DNA of 44,609 nucleotides from an uncultured Porphyromonas sp. Lineage in GTDB: Bacteria > Bacteroidota > Bacteroidia > Bacteroidales > Porphyromonadaceae. The stretch spans positions 1 to 44,609 of the forward strand of contig URDQ01000006.1 of the NCBI GenBank assembly GCA_900546675.1, in the 5' to 3' direction. The translations under genes and the position numbers were made by a program. This document shows, piece after piece, positions 9,446 through 17,855 of the stretch (positions are counted from its first letter, which is position 1; every line of letters begins with the position of its first letter). The notes beneath the pieces were generated by a model, which ran no database searches, was not told the DNA's origin, and saw nothing but the letters and a program-made list of their open reading frames with translations.

Positions 9446-9976
9446 TTATTGCCTCTCGGCTAGGGTATCTAAGACCCCATGGATAGTGCCAGCTGCTGAA
9501 TCAAGCTGCCCGAGTACGCCCTGGATTGGGCCCTCCAGCATAGCTACAACGTCAGCAATGAGCTCCTCGCGACTCTTGATGTTGACCAGAGTCTCGAGTT
9601 GGTCTGCTCCGATGTAAAAGCCCTCCTGGACGTACGCAGCCTTTAGGTCGGGACGTCCGAGTTCCTTATTGTCAGAGCGGAAAGCCTTGATCGCTTTAGC
9701 AGGAGCATTAGCAACCTCTGAAAACATGACGGCCGTGTTGCCCTTGAGAGACTCGTAGAGCTCTGCGTAATCGACAGAGTCGATCTCGCTGAGGGCACGA
9801 CGCATCAGTGTGTTCTTGACTACGACCAGCTTAACGCCACTCTTGTTGCAGAGACGGCGTAGCTCGCTCGTCTTCTCAGCATTGAGTGCCTCAATGTTGG
9901 TCAAGTAGAAGTTGGGGTAGCTCTCTATATAAGAGTGTAACTGCTCGATGACAGTTGACTTCGTTTCCTTTTTCAT
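9446..9976 (-). CDS. rplJ: 50S ribosomal protein L10
   Basis: Base of the ribosomal stalk: binds 23S rRNA through its N-terminal domain and L7/L12 dimers through its C-terminal helix. The 176-residue length and the central text (KNTLMRRAL, then LKGNTAVMFSE) are typical of the family. Only 28 bases separate it from rplA, too little for the long autoregulatory L10 leader known in enterobacteria, so any feedback control here must use a different site. Confidence 0.97.
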   Translation of the reverse strand: MKKETKSTVIEQLHSYIESYPNFYLTNIEALNAEKTSELRRLCNKSGVKLVVVKNTLMRRALSEIDSVDYAELYESLKGNTAVMFSEVANAPAKAIKAFRSDNKELGRPDLKAAYVQEGFYIGADQLETLVNIKSREELIADVVAMLEGPIQGVLGQLDSAAGTIHGVLDTLAERQ

Positions 9977-10004
9977 AGAATTGTGTTTCTTAGTTGGTGA
10001 GACG

Positions 10005-10709
10005 TTATTCTACTACGGATACGACTGACTTGGGATCTACCTTGATCCCTGCACTCATTGTTGTAGAGAGGTAGATGCTCTTGATATAGGTTCCCTTAGC
10101 AGAGCTCGGCTTTAGGCGTACCACCGTATCGATGAACTCCTTAGCGTTTTCTCTAATTTGCTTAGGTTCGAAAGAGATCTTACCCACTGAGGTATGTATG
10201 ATACCTGCCTTGTCAACCTTGAAGTCGATCTTACCAGCCTTAACCTCCTTGATTGCAGCACCGAGATCGTTTGTTACGGTACCGCTCTTGGGGTTAGGCA
10301 TCAGACCACGTGGTCCTAGTACACGACCCAAGGCTCCGATCTTGCCCATGACGCTAGGCATGGTGATGATCACATCAATGTCAGTCCATCCAGACTTAAT
10401 CTTGTTGATGTACTCATCGAGACCGACGTAGTCAGCCCCAGCCTCTTGCGCCTCTGCCTCCTTGTCAGGAGTACAGAGTGCTAGGACACGTACCTCCTTA
10501 CCGATACCGTGAGGCAGTGAGACAGTGCCACGCACCATCTGATTAGCCTTGCGAGGATCGACACCCAGACGAATGTCTATGTCTACTGAAGCATCAAACT
10601 TCGTGAAGGTAATCTCCTTCAGGAGCTTGGAAGCCTCATCTAGTGAATAGGACTTGCCTGCTTCGACCTTACTCGCTGCTATCTTCTGATTTTTTGTTAG
10701 TTTACTCAT
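10005..10709 (-). CDS. rplA: 50S ribosomal protein L1
   Basis: Part of the L1 stalk, which helps release the E-site tRNA. In many bacteria L1 also represses its own rplKA mRNA. The 234-residue protein is full length and shows the family signature around GRVLGPRGLMPNPKSGTV. It starts 15 bases after rplK, in the usual rplK-rplA order, so the pair is translated from one message. Confidence 0.97.
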   Translation of the reverse strand: MSKLTKNQKIAASKVEAGKSYSLDEASKLLKEITFTKFDASVDIDIRLGVDPRKANQMVRGTVSLPHGIGKEVRVLALCTPDKEAEAQEAGADYVGLDEYINKIKSGWTDIDVIITMPSVMGKIGALGRVLGPRGLMPNPKSGTVTNDLGAAIKEVKAGKIDFKVDKAGIIHTSVGKISFEPKQIRENAKEFIDTVVRLKPSSAKGTYIKSIYLSTTMSAGIKVDPKSVVSVVE

Positions 10710-10724
10710 TTCAGTTGATTGCGA

Positions 10725-11168
10725 TTAGAGATTCTCAGGTTTCGTACCCGTTACACTAATCCCCATACTACGAGCTGTACCAGCGACCATCTTCATAGCC
10801 GACTCGACAGCAAAGCAGTTGAGGTCAGACATCTTATCTTCTGCTATAGTCCGAACTTGATCCCAAGTGACTTTAGCGACTTTGATTCGGTTGGGTTCTG
10901 CTGAGCCACCCTTAGCCTTACTAGCCTCTAGTAGCTGTACAGCTACGGGAGGTGTCTTGACGATGAAGTCAAAGGACTTGTCAGCATAGTAGGTTATCAC
11001 GACTGGCAATACCTTACCAGCGCGATCCTGAGTCCTGGCATTAAATTGCTTACAAAACTCCATAATGTTGATACCCTTAGCACCAAGTGCTGGGCCCACA
11101 GGAGGCGAGGGGTTAGCGGCCCCTCCTTTGATTTGCAGCTTAAGCTGCCCTGCAACTTCTTTTGCCAT
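10725..11168 (-). CDS. rplK: 50S ribosomal protein L11
   Basis: Binds the GTPase-associated region of 23S rRNA; in other bacteria it is the target of thiostrepton and is needed for ribosome-dependent RelA activation. It has 147 residues. The proline-rich N-terminal domain (NPSPPVGPALGAKGINIMEFCKQFN) and the C-terminal RNA-binding domain are both complete. A 187-base spacer separates it from nusG; no clear promoter is seen in that spacer. Confidence 0.97.
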   Translation of the reverse strand: MAKEVAGQLKLQIKGGAANPSPPVGPALGAKGINIMEFCKQFNARTQDRAGKVLPVVITYYADKSFDFIVKTPPVAVQLLEASKAKGGSAEPNRIKVAKVTWDQVRTIAEDKMSDLNCFAVESAMKMVAGTARSMGISVTGTKPENL

Positions 11169-11355
11169 TTTGTTATTCGATTATATTATAAACAGATACA
11201 CACGGAGGTCATCACTGCATCTAGGGTAGTATCCTCGTGGAGCGAGTTGAGGTCTTTAAGTTGGAAGCTAGACCACTTCTCGATGCTATCTGAGGAGTGA
11301 ACACTACGCCTATGTGAGCAACTATGAGTCGGTATGCTCGATCCGTAACAATCTC

Positions 11356-11919
11356 CTATTCCTTCTCGACCTGTGTGTAATCAAGCTCCAGTGGAGTCTT
11401 CCTTCCGAAGATCTTCACCATCACCTTGAGCTTTCTCTTATCACTCTTGACCTCATCGATTGTTGCTGAGAAGTCAGAGAACGGACCATCGATGATCCGT
11501 ACAGACTCGCCGACGCTGTACTCAACGTCAAAGCGTCCAGCACCCTCAGCGTCACGATCTGCTTGTCCCAAGAGATCCTGTACTTCTTGCGTACGCAGGG
11601 GCTCGGGAGATAGCTGACCATCACTCATACGAGAGTTCAAGAAACCTATTACATTAGGTATCGTACAGAGCGTGTGCTCTGTATCTCCAACGAGTGCAGC
11701 CTCCACCAGCACATAGCCAGGCATATAGGGGCGCTCTTTGACCACCTTCTTGCCATTGCGCTGAGAGACCACCTGCTCGGTGGGTACTAGTACACGACGT
11801 ACGTACGAACCTAAAGTTCCATTGGACTTAGCCGCTTCTATATACTCACAGACTTTCTTTTCCTGTCCGCTGAGGACACGAAGAACGTAAAATCTCATGG
11901 GTTGTGAATCTTGACTCAT
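11356..11919 (-). CDS. nusG: Transcription termination/antitermination factor NusG
   Basis: Binds the RNA polymerase clamp through its N-terminal NGN domain and links to Rho or the ribosome through its C-terminal KOW domain. The 187-residue protein shows the NGN text (FYVLRVLSGQEKKV, then MPGYVLVEA) and a KOW motif near residues 130-160 (VGESVRIIDGPFSDF). A second methionine at residue 8 is a possible alternative start. The gene lies between secE and rplK as in most bacteria. The 210 bases upstream contain only small stem-loops, one at about 12020-12034. Confidence 0.96.
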   Translation of the reverse strand: MSQDSQPMRFYVLRVLSGQEKKVCEYIEAAKSNGTLGSYVRRVLVPTEQVVSQRNGKKVVKERPYMPGYVLVEAALVGDTEHTLCTIPNVIGFLNSRMSDGQLSPEPLRTQEVQDLLGQADRDAEGAGRFDVEYSVGESVRIIDGPFSDFSATIDEVKSDKRKLKVMVKIFGRKTPLELDYTQVEKE

Positions 11920-12129
11920 ATCTTTAGTTTAGATTAGATTCGATGATAGAATACGGCTGATCCGTTTGTGTCTACTTGATAAAGCCTTTACTAAGTGTAG
12001 ATAAACGATATCACTGCGGGGGCTTCATAAGCCCAGTCTAGAGTCTGCTATGCTTGTATTGCACGCTCGCTTCTAGACAATATCTATCTACAGAGGCTAT
12101 ATGTCAATGCTCTATACTAGGTGTACAGT

Positions 12130-12330
12130 CTAGACTAGACCATACACAAACTGCATAAGTTGCTGGAAGATAAAGTCAACGCCAGCGACAAAGATAGCAA
12201 TAATCACAGAAGCAATCATAACGACCACTGTGCTATTGATCAGTTCGTTACGAGTAGGCCAGCTGACTTTGTGTACCAACTCGTTGTAGCAGTTCTTGGT
12301 GTAGGTACCTATACGCTTGAAAAAGTTCAT
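12130..12330 (-). CDS. secE: Preprotein translocase subunit SecE
   Basis: Small inner-membrane subunit that clamps SecY in the Sec translocon. This is the short, single-span form (66 residues) usual outside Proteobacteria: an amphipathic N-terminal helix with the conserved KVSWPTRNELINST stretch, followed by one membrane span at about residues 34-58. It lies directly between tRNA-Trp and nusG, the standard position. Confidence 0.95.
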   Translation of the reverse strand: MNFFKRIGTYTKNCYNELVHKVSWPTRNELINSTVVVMIASVIIAIFVAGVDFIFQQLMQFVYGLV

Positions 12331-12349
12331 AAGAGCATCTTATAGTTTG

Positions 12350-12422
12350 CACGGGTTGAGAGGCTCGAACTCCCGACACCAGGTTTTGGAGACCTGTGCT
12401 CTACCAACTGAGCTAAACCCGT
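12350..12422 (-). tRNA. tRNA-Trp (anticodon CCA)
   Basis: A complete 73-base cloverleaf: acceptor ACGGGTT pairs with AACCCGT, followed by discriminator G, with anticodon loop CTCCAAA and T-loop TTCGAGC. The 3' CCA is not encoded. It sits between tuf and secE. Confidence 0.97.
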
Positions 12423-12537
12423 ATGTTAGCATCATCTCGTACACGTCTGACTGCCTAATTAGCGTAGGAACAGTCTTGTGCTGTGTATGAGTCCTGACAA
12501 GCAGGACGATCTACTAGAGATGATGACTGTGGAGGTG

Positions 12538-12617
12538 AAAAACTCCTCGTAACTCCCCCTCCCACTATGAGCATTGCTCCAATGGGAGCGAGTCTATATT
12601 TAGTGGGGGAGGGAGTT
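12538..12617 (-). terminator. Terminator-like hairpin after tuf
   Basis: Arms at 12551-12566 and 12602-12617 form a 16-bp stem with two mismatches, and an inner GCTCC/GGAGC stem sits in the loop. On the minus strand it is followed by a run of five T at 12538-12542. It lies between tuf and tRNA-Trp and would end or attenuate tuf transcription. The rest of 12423-12689 holds no gene. Confidence 0.7.
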
Positions 12618-12689
12618 GAGAGAAGTAAAGTTGCTGTCTAGCCTTCAGGGAGCTCTCGATGAGTCTAAGGCTAAGTCAGCTGAGAGTTA

Positions 12690-13877
12690 TTAGTCCTCTA
12701 GAGCTGTGATCTGACCAGCACCGACTGTACGACCGCCCTCGCGGATAGCAAAGCGTAGACCTACGCTACAAGCTACTGGAGAGATGAGCTTAACATCGAT
12801 GGTGACGTTATCACCAGGCATAACCATCTCTACACCCTCTGGGAGAGTGATCTCGCCCGTTACGTCTAGCGTACGGATGTAGAACTGAGGACGGTACTTG
12901 TTGTGGAATGGTGTGTGACGACCACCCTCTTCCTTCTTCAGGATATAGACCTCAGCCTTGAAGTGATCGTGAGGCTTAACCTGACCTGGGTGTGCTAGAA
13001 CCATACCGCGCTTGATCTCGTCCTTGTCGATACCACGGAGTAGGAGACCTACGTTATCACCAGCCTCACCCTCATCAAGGATCTTGCGGAACATTTCCAC
13101 GCCCGTTACGACGCTCTTCTTACCCTCAGCGCCTAGACCGATGATCTGAACCTCGTCGTTGACCTTAACGACACCAGTCTCGATACGACCCGTAGCGACA
13201 GTACCACGACCTGTGATAGAGAATACGTCCTCTACAGGCATTAGGAAAGGCTTATCGATGTCACGCTCAGGTAGTGGAATCCAAGTATCTACAGCCTCCA
13301 TAAGCTCCATCACCTTCTCTACCCACTGTGGCTCACCATTGAGCGCACCTAGAGCAGAGCCACGGATGATAGGAGTGTTGTCTCCATCGAAGTTGTAGAA
13401 GCTTAGTAGCTCACGCATATCCATCTCTACGAGCTCAAGCATCTCCTCGTCATCAACAAGGTCGCACTTGTTCATAAAGACAACTAGACGAGGTACGTTG
13501 ACCTGACGTGCTAGTAGGATGTGCTCACGAGTCTGAGGCATAGGACCATCAGTAGCAGCTACTACGATGATAGCACCATCCATCTGAGCAGCACCAGTAA
13601 CCATGTTCTTGACATAGTCGGCGTGACCCGGGCAGTCTACGTGTGCGTAGTGGCGATTAGCTGTCTCGTACTCAACGTGTGAAGAGTTGATAGTGATACC
13701 ACGCTCCTTCTCCTCAGGTGCGTTGTCGATAGAGTCAAATGAGCGAGCCTCTGTGAAGCCTGCGTCAGCCAATACCTTGGTAATAGCAGCTGTAAGCGTA
13801 GTCTTACCGTGGTCTACGTGACCGATGGTACCAATGTTGACGTGTGGTTTCGTCCTTTGAAAATGTTCTTTAGCCAT
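12690..13877 (-). CDS. tuf: Translation elongation factor Tu
   Basis: GTPase that delivers aminoacyl-tRNA to the ribosomal A site. The 395-residue protein has all G motifs: the P-loop GHVDHGKTT at about residues 19-27, DCPGHADYV near 80, and NKCD near 135. The two beta-barrel domains follow. It lies between tRNA-Thr and tRNA-Trp. No promoter of its own was found in the 97 bases upstream, which suggests release from a tRNA-tuf transcript by tRNA processing; this is inference. Confidence 0.98.
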   Translation of the reverse strand: MAKEHFQRTKPHVNIGTIGHVDHGKTTLTAAITKVLADAGFTEARSFDSIDNAPEEKERGITINSSHVEYETANRHYAHVDCPGHADYVKNMVTGAAQMDGAIIVVAATDGPMPQTREHILLARQVNVPRLVVFMNKCDLVDDEEMLELVEMDMRELLSFYNFDGDNTPIIRGSALGALNGEPQWVEKVMELMEAVDTWIPLPERDIDKPFLMPVEDVFSITGRGTVATGRIETGVVKVNDEVQIIGLGAEGKKSVVTGVEMFRKILDEGEAGDNVGLLLRGIDKDEIKRGMVLAHPGQVKPHDHFKAEVYILKKEEGGRHTPFHNKYRPQFYIRTLDVTGEITLPEGVEMVMPGDNVTIDVKLISPVACSVGLRFAIREGGRTVGAGQITALED

Positions 13878-13974
13878 AACCTTGTTCTTATGTTTGTCTT
13901 AATCTTGTTCGTTGCAAAGGCCAACCACCCTCCACAGTCTCATCGATCTGTGTCTTAGGTGCTGCCATATCTAG

Positions 13975-14046
<72 letters not shown>

Positions 14047-14056
14047 ATATTGTCTG

Positions 14057-14139
14057 TGGGCAGTGATGGATTCGAACCACCGTAGGCTTGCGCCAGCTGA
14101 GTTACAGTCAGCCCCATTTGGCCACTCTGGTAACTGCCC
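14057..14139 (-). tRNA. tRNA-Tyr (anticodon GTA)
   Basis: An 83-base class II tRNA with the long variable arm expected of bacterial tRNA-Tyr. Acceptor GGGCAGT pairs with ACTGCCC, discriminator A, and the anticodon arm is CTGA/TCAG around CTGTAAC. It is the first gene after the promoter at 14214-14244. Confidence 0.96.
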
Positions 14140-14213
14140 GATTGTGATTTTGTCTGTTTCACCGAGTTACTTTTTCAGACTTGAGAAAGATGAATGGCGT
14201 CACAAACTGAGTG

Positions 14214-14244
14214 CAAATGTACGAACTATTTTGGAAACACCAAA
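14214..14244 (-). promoter_or_regulatory. Bacteroidetes-type promoter for tRNA-Tyr/tRNA-Thr/tuf
   Basis: On the minus strand TTTG (14241-14244) is followed by exactly 19 bases and then TACATTTG (14214-14221). This matches the TTTG-N19-TAnnTTTG consensus of the Bacteroidetes primary sigma factor. The start point would be near 14209, about 70 bases before tRNA-Tyr. Confidence 0.85.
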
Positions 14245-14295
14245 ACTTTCGGGCAACTTTCTTTTCAAAAAGTGCGTATCAAGCGTGTGGCGATG

Positions 14296-14383
14296 CGTAG
14301 TAGATAGTGGATAGAGGGGCTTTTCACTAGGTTTGGGTCGATTCTAGTCGCTAGCGACGACCCGCTACTCACTATCTACTACG
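14296..14383 (-). terminator. Nested hairpin after the XerC-HPF gene
   Basis: A perfect 14-bp stem (14296-14309 with 14370-14383) encloses a second stem (GGGTCG 14335-14340 with CGACCC 14358-14363) and a 12-base palindrome at 14347-14358. It begins 9 bases after the stop codon of the minus-strand gene, fitting a transcription end or mRNA-protecting structure. It lacks a clear T run, so simple intrinsic termination is uncertain. Confidence 0.5.
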
Positions 14384-14391
14384 TACTAAAA

Positions 14392-14685
14392 CTACTTATT
14401 TGCTTTAGCGCGATCTATCTGACGCTTGAGCGCATCGATGGCTTCATCGATAGCCTCTTCAAAGGAAGCAGCTCCCTTCTCAGCGTAGTGATCATATCCT
14501 GGCACTATGAGGCGGATGGCAGCAATCTTACCTTGGGTAGCGTTCGACTTGTCTAGTCGTAAGGTGACCTCAGCCTTGCTAATAGTGTCGTCGAAGCGTG
14601 CAAGACGATCAATCTTCTTTTTTGCAAACTCTTGAAGTGCCTCACTGGCATCAAACTGTAGAGACTGGATGTGTACGTTAATCAT
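14392..14685 (-). other. HPF module with possible internal start
   Basis: The ATG at 14683-14685 (Met317 of the fusion) stands where a stand-alone HPF would begin and would give a 97-residue protein, the usual size of short HPF. The 15 bases between the presumed lost stop and this ATG look like a former intergenic spacer. Independent initiation here would supply free HPF; the sequence cannot show whether it happens. Confidence 0.5.
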
Positions 14686-15633
14686 AGGTGATACTTGACT
14701 TTGTGCTCTAGGGTGAGCGTGATACAATTGTTTGAGCTGCTCGAAGGAGGTGTGAGTGTATCGTGTGGTCGTCTCTAAGTTGCTGTGCCCTAGTAGCTCT
14801 TTGATGGAGGTGATCGGAGCTCCAGCATTGAGCATTTCAGTAGCAAAGGAGTGTCTCAGCGTGTGCGCTCCTCTGCGGGGCAATCCTGGCACTACATCGA
14901 GTGCTTTGTGTACCACTTGATAGACGTCAGCTCCTGAGAGCGGTCTGCACTTCAAAGTAACAAAAAAATAACGAGACTGACCCACTTTTCGCTCCTTTAA
15001 TGTGAGATATTTCCTCATTTGCTCCTTGAGAGCCTCTCCGAAGGGGACTATACGCTCCTTGCGCCCCTTACCCACCACACGGAGCGACATAGCTGCGAGG
15101 TCGACTTGCTGCGTCTCTAAGCTAGCCACCTCAGCGCGGCGCAGTCCCGTCTGATAGATAGTCTCTATGATGAGTCGATTGCGCACTGCGAGAAAGTCCT
15201 CGGGGTCGGTCGAGATCGTCTCTAATGCTTCCTCTACCTGAGCTTGTGTGAGGAAGGAGGGGAGTGTGTGTTCACGCTTGGGACCTCGCAGATAGCGAGT
15301 TGGATTATTGTCGATGAGGCCACGTAGCTGGAGATACTTGTAGAAGGACTTGACGGCGCTCAAATTCTTATTGACCGTCGTACTAGTTAGCTCGTCGTCC
15401 ATTTGCTTCATAATCCAGTTGCGTACGAGGTCACGATCGGCATCACTGGGCTGCCACTCATCGCTTGCCAGCTCTAGGGCGCACTCCATATAGGAGGTGA
15501 TGGCTGGGCGGTAGGTGGTGAGTGTGAGCGGGGAGGCGTTTCGCTCTAGTCGTAGGTACTCCATAAAGGCCTCCAGCGTTTGTTGTAGCTCTTCGGTTAG
15601 TATGATGTGATCCATACGATCGTGGCTAGTCAC
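14392..15633 (-). CDS. Tyrosine recombinase (XerC/D-like) fused to hibernation factor HPF
   Basis: One continuous frame of 413 residues. Residues 1-310 are a Xer-type recombinase: SAM-like N-terminal domain to about 110, then a catalytic domain with Arg165, Lys189, His257-x-x-Arg260, His283 and nucleophile Tyr292, all intact. Such enzymes resolve chromosome dimers or rearrange DNA. Residues 317-413 are a complete HPF/RaiA-type protein, which binds the 30S subunit and idles ribosomes in starvation. Only six residues join them, and the HPF part begins with its own Met317. In relatives these are, to my knowledge, two adjacent genes. Codon 311 (CAA) is one base from a TAA stop, so loss of a stop is a simple origin. 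A start at Met7 (15615) is also possible. Confidence 0.85.
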   Translation of the reverse strand: MTSHDRMDHIILTEELQQTLEAFMEYLRLERNASPLTLTTYRPAITSYMECALELASDEWQPSDADRDLVRNWIMKQMDDELTSTTVNKNLSAVKSFYKYLQLRGLIDNNPTRYLRGPKREHTLPSFLTQAQVEEALETISTDPEDFLAVRNRLIIETIYQTGLRRAEVASLETQQVDLAAMSLRVVGKGRKERIVPFGEALKEQMRKYLTLKERKVGQSRYFFVTLKCRPLSGADVYQVVHKALDVVPGLPRRGAHTLRHSFATEMLNAGAPITSIKELLGHSNLETTTRYTHTSFEQLKQLYHAHPRAQSQVSPMINVHIQSLQFDASEALQEFAKKKIDRLARFDDTISKAEVTLRLDKSNATQGKIAAIRLIVPGYDHYAEKGAASFEEAIDEAIDALKRQIDRAKANK

Positions 15634-15685
15634 TTGTGTATAATATGGAGAGCGAAACGCTCAGATTACGTATCTCCACGAGACG

Positions 15686-16351
15686 TTACAGCAGAGGGAG
15701 TGGTCGCCTCTTGCCCTGGCGCATGAAGTAGATCTCGAGGTTGGGGTTTTGCCCACGAAGGCCTTTCACTCGCTCATTGAAGGGATCATACAGGATCTCT
15801 ATATTGCCCACCCCCTTGATGAGGTTAGAGAAGGTGTTGTAGCGGATTTCGTACTCTCCGATTCGTCTGACACGGTCGGAAAGCATTTCGTACTCTATCT
15901 CGCAGGTACCGACACGCTCCAGTCGCTCCGAGAGAAGCTGGTATTTAAACTGGTAGGGTCCGAATTGTATCACGCGGTCGGAGAGAGGTTCGTGCTTCAC
16001 TTGCCACCCATACGGAAGCTGATAGATCCCCTCGCGATAGGAGTAGGCAGGCTGACCTTTTGAGTCATAGATGATGACATCCTCTAGTATCCCATCACGG
16101 AGTACGAAGAGCATCTGCCTGCGCACTATGATGCCGATATGCCGACCTGAGATGCCTGCTCCGACAGCTGTCGGGGGCTCCTGATAGTCATATGGGTTGG
16201 GCTGTCTGCTGATGTACTCCCACGTGCCGTTGGGGTAGAGCATCACCTCATCGCCGTTGCTCGTGATGGCGCGCACCTGCGCCATAGTATAGGTTGCTCC
16301 TAGGAGTAGGAGGAGCTGTAAGAGTAGGGTCTTTAGGGTAAAGCGTTGCAT
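15686..16351 (-). CDS. Exported protein with short tandem repeats, function unknown
   Basis: The MQRFTLKT start is chosen because it gives a clean signal peptide (hydrophobic stretch to about residue 21, cleavage after TMAQ) and lies about 25 bases below a TACCTTTG box at 16377-16384. The 221-residue protein begins with a Bacteroidetes motif of the type ITSNGDEVMLYPNGTWEY. The C-terminal half carries four to five degenerate repeats of about 18 residues, with the pattern S-x-R-hydrophobic-x-x-hydrophobic-G-x-x-x-hydrophobic-x-Y. They are likely beta strands forming a small sheet or solenoid in the periplasm or on the surface. I do not recognise the family. Its role is unknown. Confidence 0.75.
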   Translation of the reverse strand: MQRFTLKTLLLQLLLLLGATYTMAQVRAITSNGDEVMLYPNGTWEYISRQPNPYDYQEPPTAVGAGISGRHIGIIVRRQMLFVLRDGILEDVIIYDSKGQPAYSYREGIYQLPYGWQVKHEPLSDRVIQFGPYQFKYQLLSERLERVGTCEIEYEMLSDRVRRIGEYEIRYNTFSNLIKGVGNIEILYDPFNERVKGLRGQNPNLEIYFMRQGKRRPLPLL

Positions 16352-16376
16352 AGTCGTAGAGACTAGATGATATACG

Positions 16377-16384
16377 CAAAGGTA
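16377..16384 (-). promoter_or_regulatory. -7 box of the exported repeat protein gene
   Basis: TACCTTTG on the minus strand matches TAnnTTTG and lies 25 bases before the ATG at 16351. No good TTTG at the 19-base spacing is present. Confidence 0.55.
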
Positions 16385-16451
16385 GTAAAATAGAGAGAAT
16401 GGTCTGTGCAAAGATCTTACCATACGAAGTGGAGGGTTAGGAGCTTTTTTG

Positions 16452-16459
16452 TATCTTTA
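16452..16459 (+). promoter_or_regulatory. -7 box of the M20 peptidase operon
   Basis: TATCTTTA differs from TAnnTTTG at the last base and lies 31 bases before the ATG at 16491. It supports the downstream start and a promoter for the five-gene run that follows. Confidence 0.45.
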
Positions 16460-16490
16460 CGGAGCAATCGAAAATCAAGAAAACATTACT

Positions 16491-17849
16491 ATGGCAAATA
16501 TCAAAGAGTATATAGCGGAGCACGAGAGCCGCTTTCACGAGGATCTATATGGTCTCGTGCGTATCCCATCGATCAGCGCACAAAGCGAGCATAAAGCTGA
16601 TATGCAGCGTGCCGCCGAGTATCTGCGTGACCACCTGCTCTCACTAGGTGTACAGGAGGCGGAGGTGATGCCCTCGGAGGGTAACCCCATCGTCTTCGGA
16701 CACTACAAGCAGCCAGGAGCAACGAAGACCATCCTCGTCTACGGTCACTACGACGTAATGCCCGTAGAGCCTCTGGAGCTGTGGAAGAGCCAACCGTTCG
16801 AGCCTGAGATACGTGATGGACGCATCTACGCTCGTGGTGCCAACGACGATAAGGGACAAATTATGATCCAGCTCAAAGGCTTTGAGACCGCTAAGGCACT
16901 AGGCTTGGTTGGGGTCAATGTGAAGTTTATCTTCGAGGGTGAGGAGGAGATCGGCTCAGGGAGCTTGTCGCCTTTCTGCCGTGAGCATAAGGATCTGCTA
17001 GCAGCTGACGTGATCCTCGTCTCTGACACGACGATGCTGAGCGAGGAGACCCCGAGCATCACGGCGGGGCTGCGTGGTCTCGCTTACTGGCAGGTGGAGG
17101 TGACGGGTCCCAATAGAGATCTGCACTCAGGTCACTTCGGAGGTGCTGTCGCTAATCCGATCAATGAGCTGTGCAAGATCATTGCTCAGATCGTAGATGA
17201 CAAGGGACGTATCACGGTGCCAGGCTTCTATGACAAGGTGCTGCCACTCTCCGACGAGGAGCGTGCGATGATTCGCAAGGCGCCTTTCTCCGAGGAGGCT
17301 TACTGCCGTGCGCTGGATATTCGAGAGACGCAGGGCGAGGAGGGCTATATCACGCTAGAGCGCAATAGCTGTCGTCCCTCCTTTGACGTGTGTGGTATCT
17401 GGGGCGGTTATCAAGGCGAAGGTGCCAAAACGGTGCTACCCTCCAAGGCTTATGCTAAGCTCTCTTGTCGTCTGGTGGCTAATCAGGATCACGAGGAGAT
17501 CTCTCGCTTGATGAAAGAGTATATCGAGCAGATAGCACCTAAGTCCGTCTATGTGAAGGTGACACCGATGCACGGTGGTGCGGGCTACTACTGTCCGCTA
17601 GACCTCCCCGCTTACCAGGCAGCTGCACAGGCGGTCGAGAAGGCTTACGGGGTGGCTCCGCTAGCGATACGCAGTGGTGGTAGTATCCCGATCATTGCCG
17701 CCTTTGAGGAGATCCTCGGACTCAAGACGGTACTGATGGGCTTTGGACTAGAGGAGGATGCGATCCACTCGCCCAATGAGAGCTTTTCGGTAGGAGTCTT
17801 CCGCAAGGGTGTCGAGGCGGTAGCTGAGTTTTACCGACTATTTAACTAA
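16491..17849 (+). CDS. M20 family metallopeptidase (dipeptidase-like)
   Basis: A cytosolic di-zinc hydrolase of the M20/carnosinase-like group, probably a dipeptidase; the exact substrate cannot be read from sequence. The start at MANIKEY (452 residues) places it just after a -7 box, whereas the longer frame would begin at or before the promoter. Metal and catalytic residues are visible: His86 and Asp88 (YGHYDV), bridging Asp119 (GANDDKG), Glu152 and Glu153 (EGEEEIGS), Asp179 (SDT), and the late His in DAIHSPNE. The lid/dimerisation domain lies between. No signal peptide. It is 6 bases upstream of the amidohydrolase gene and so is in its operon. Confidence 0.92.
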   Translation: MANIKEYIAEHESRFHEDLYGLVRIPSISAQSEHKADMQRAAEYLRDHLLSLGVQEAEVMPSEGNPIVFGHYKQPGATKTILVYGHYDVMPVEPLELWKSQPFEPEIRDGRIYARGANDDKGQIMIQLKGFETAKALGLVGVNVKFIFEGEEEIGSGSLSPFCREHKDLLAADVILVSDTTMLSEETPSITAGLRGLAYWQVEVTGPNRDLHSGHFGGAVANPINELCKIIAQIVDDKGRITVPGFYDKVLPLSDEERAMIRKAPFSEEAYCRALDIRETQGEEGYITLERNSCRPSFDVCGIWGGYQGEGAKTVLPSKAYAKLSCRLVANQDHEEISRLMKEYIEQIAPKSVYVKVTPMHGGAGYYCPLDLPAYQAAAQAVEKAYGVAPLAIRSGGSIPIIAAFEEILGLKTVLMGFGLEEDAIHSPNESFSVGVFRKGVEAVAEFYRLFN

Positions 17850-17855
17850 GCTGCT

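Noticed and set aside
14392..15633. Integron or mobile-element integrase
   Set aside because: The gene lies in the conserved hpf-tRNA-tuf neighbourhood of Bacteroidetes, with no att duplication or cargo, so a housekeeping Xer-type enzyme is the better reading.
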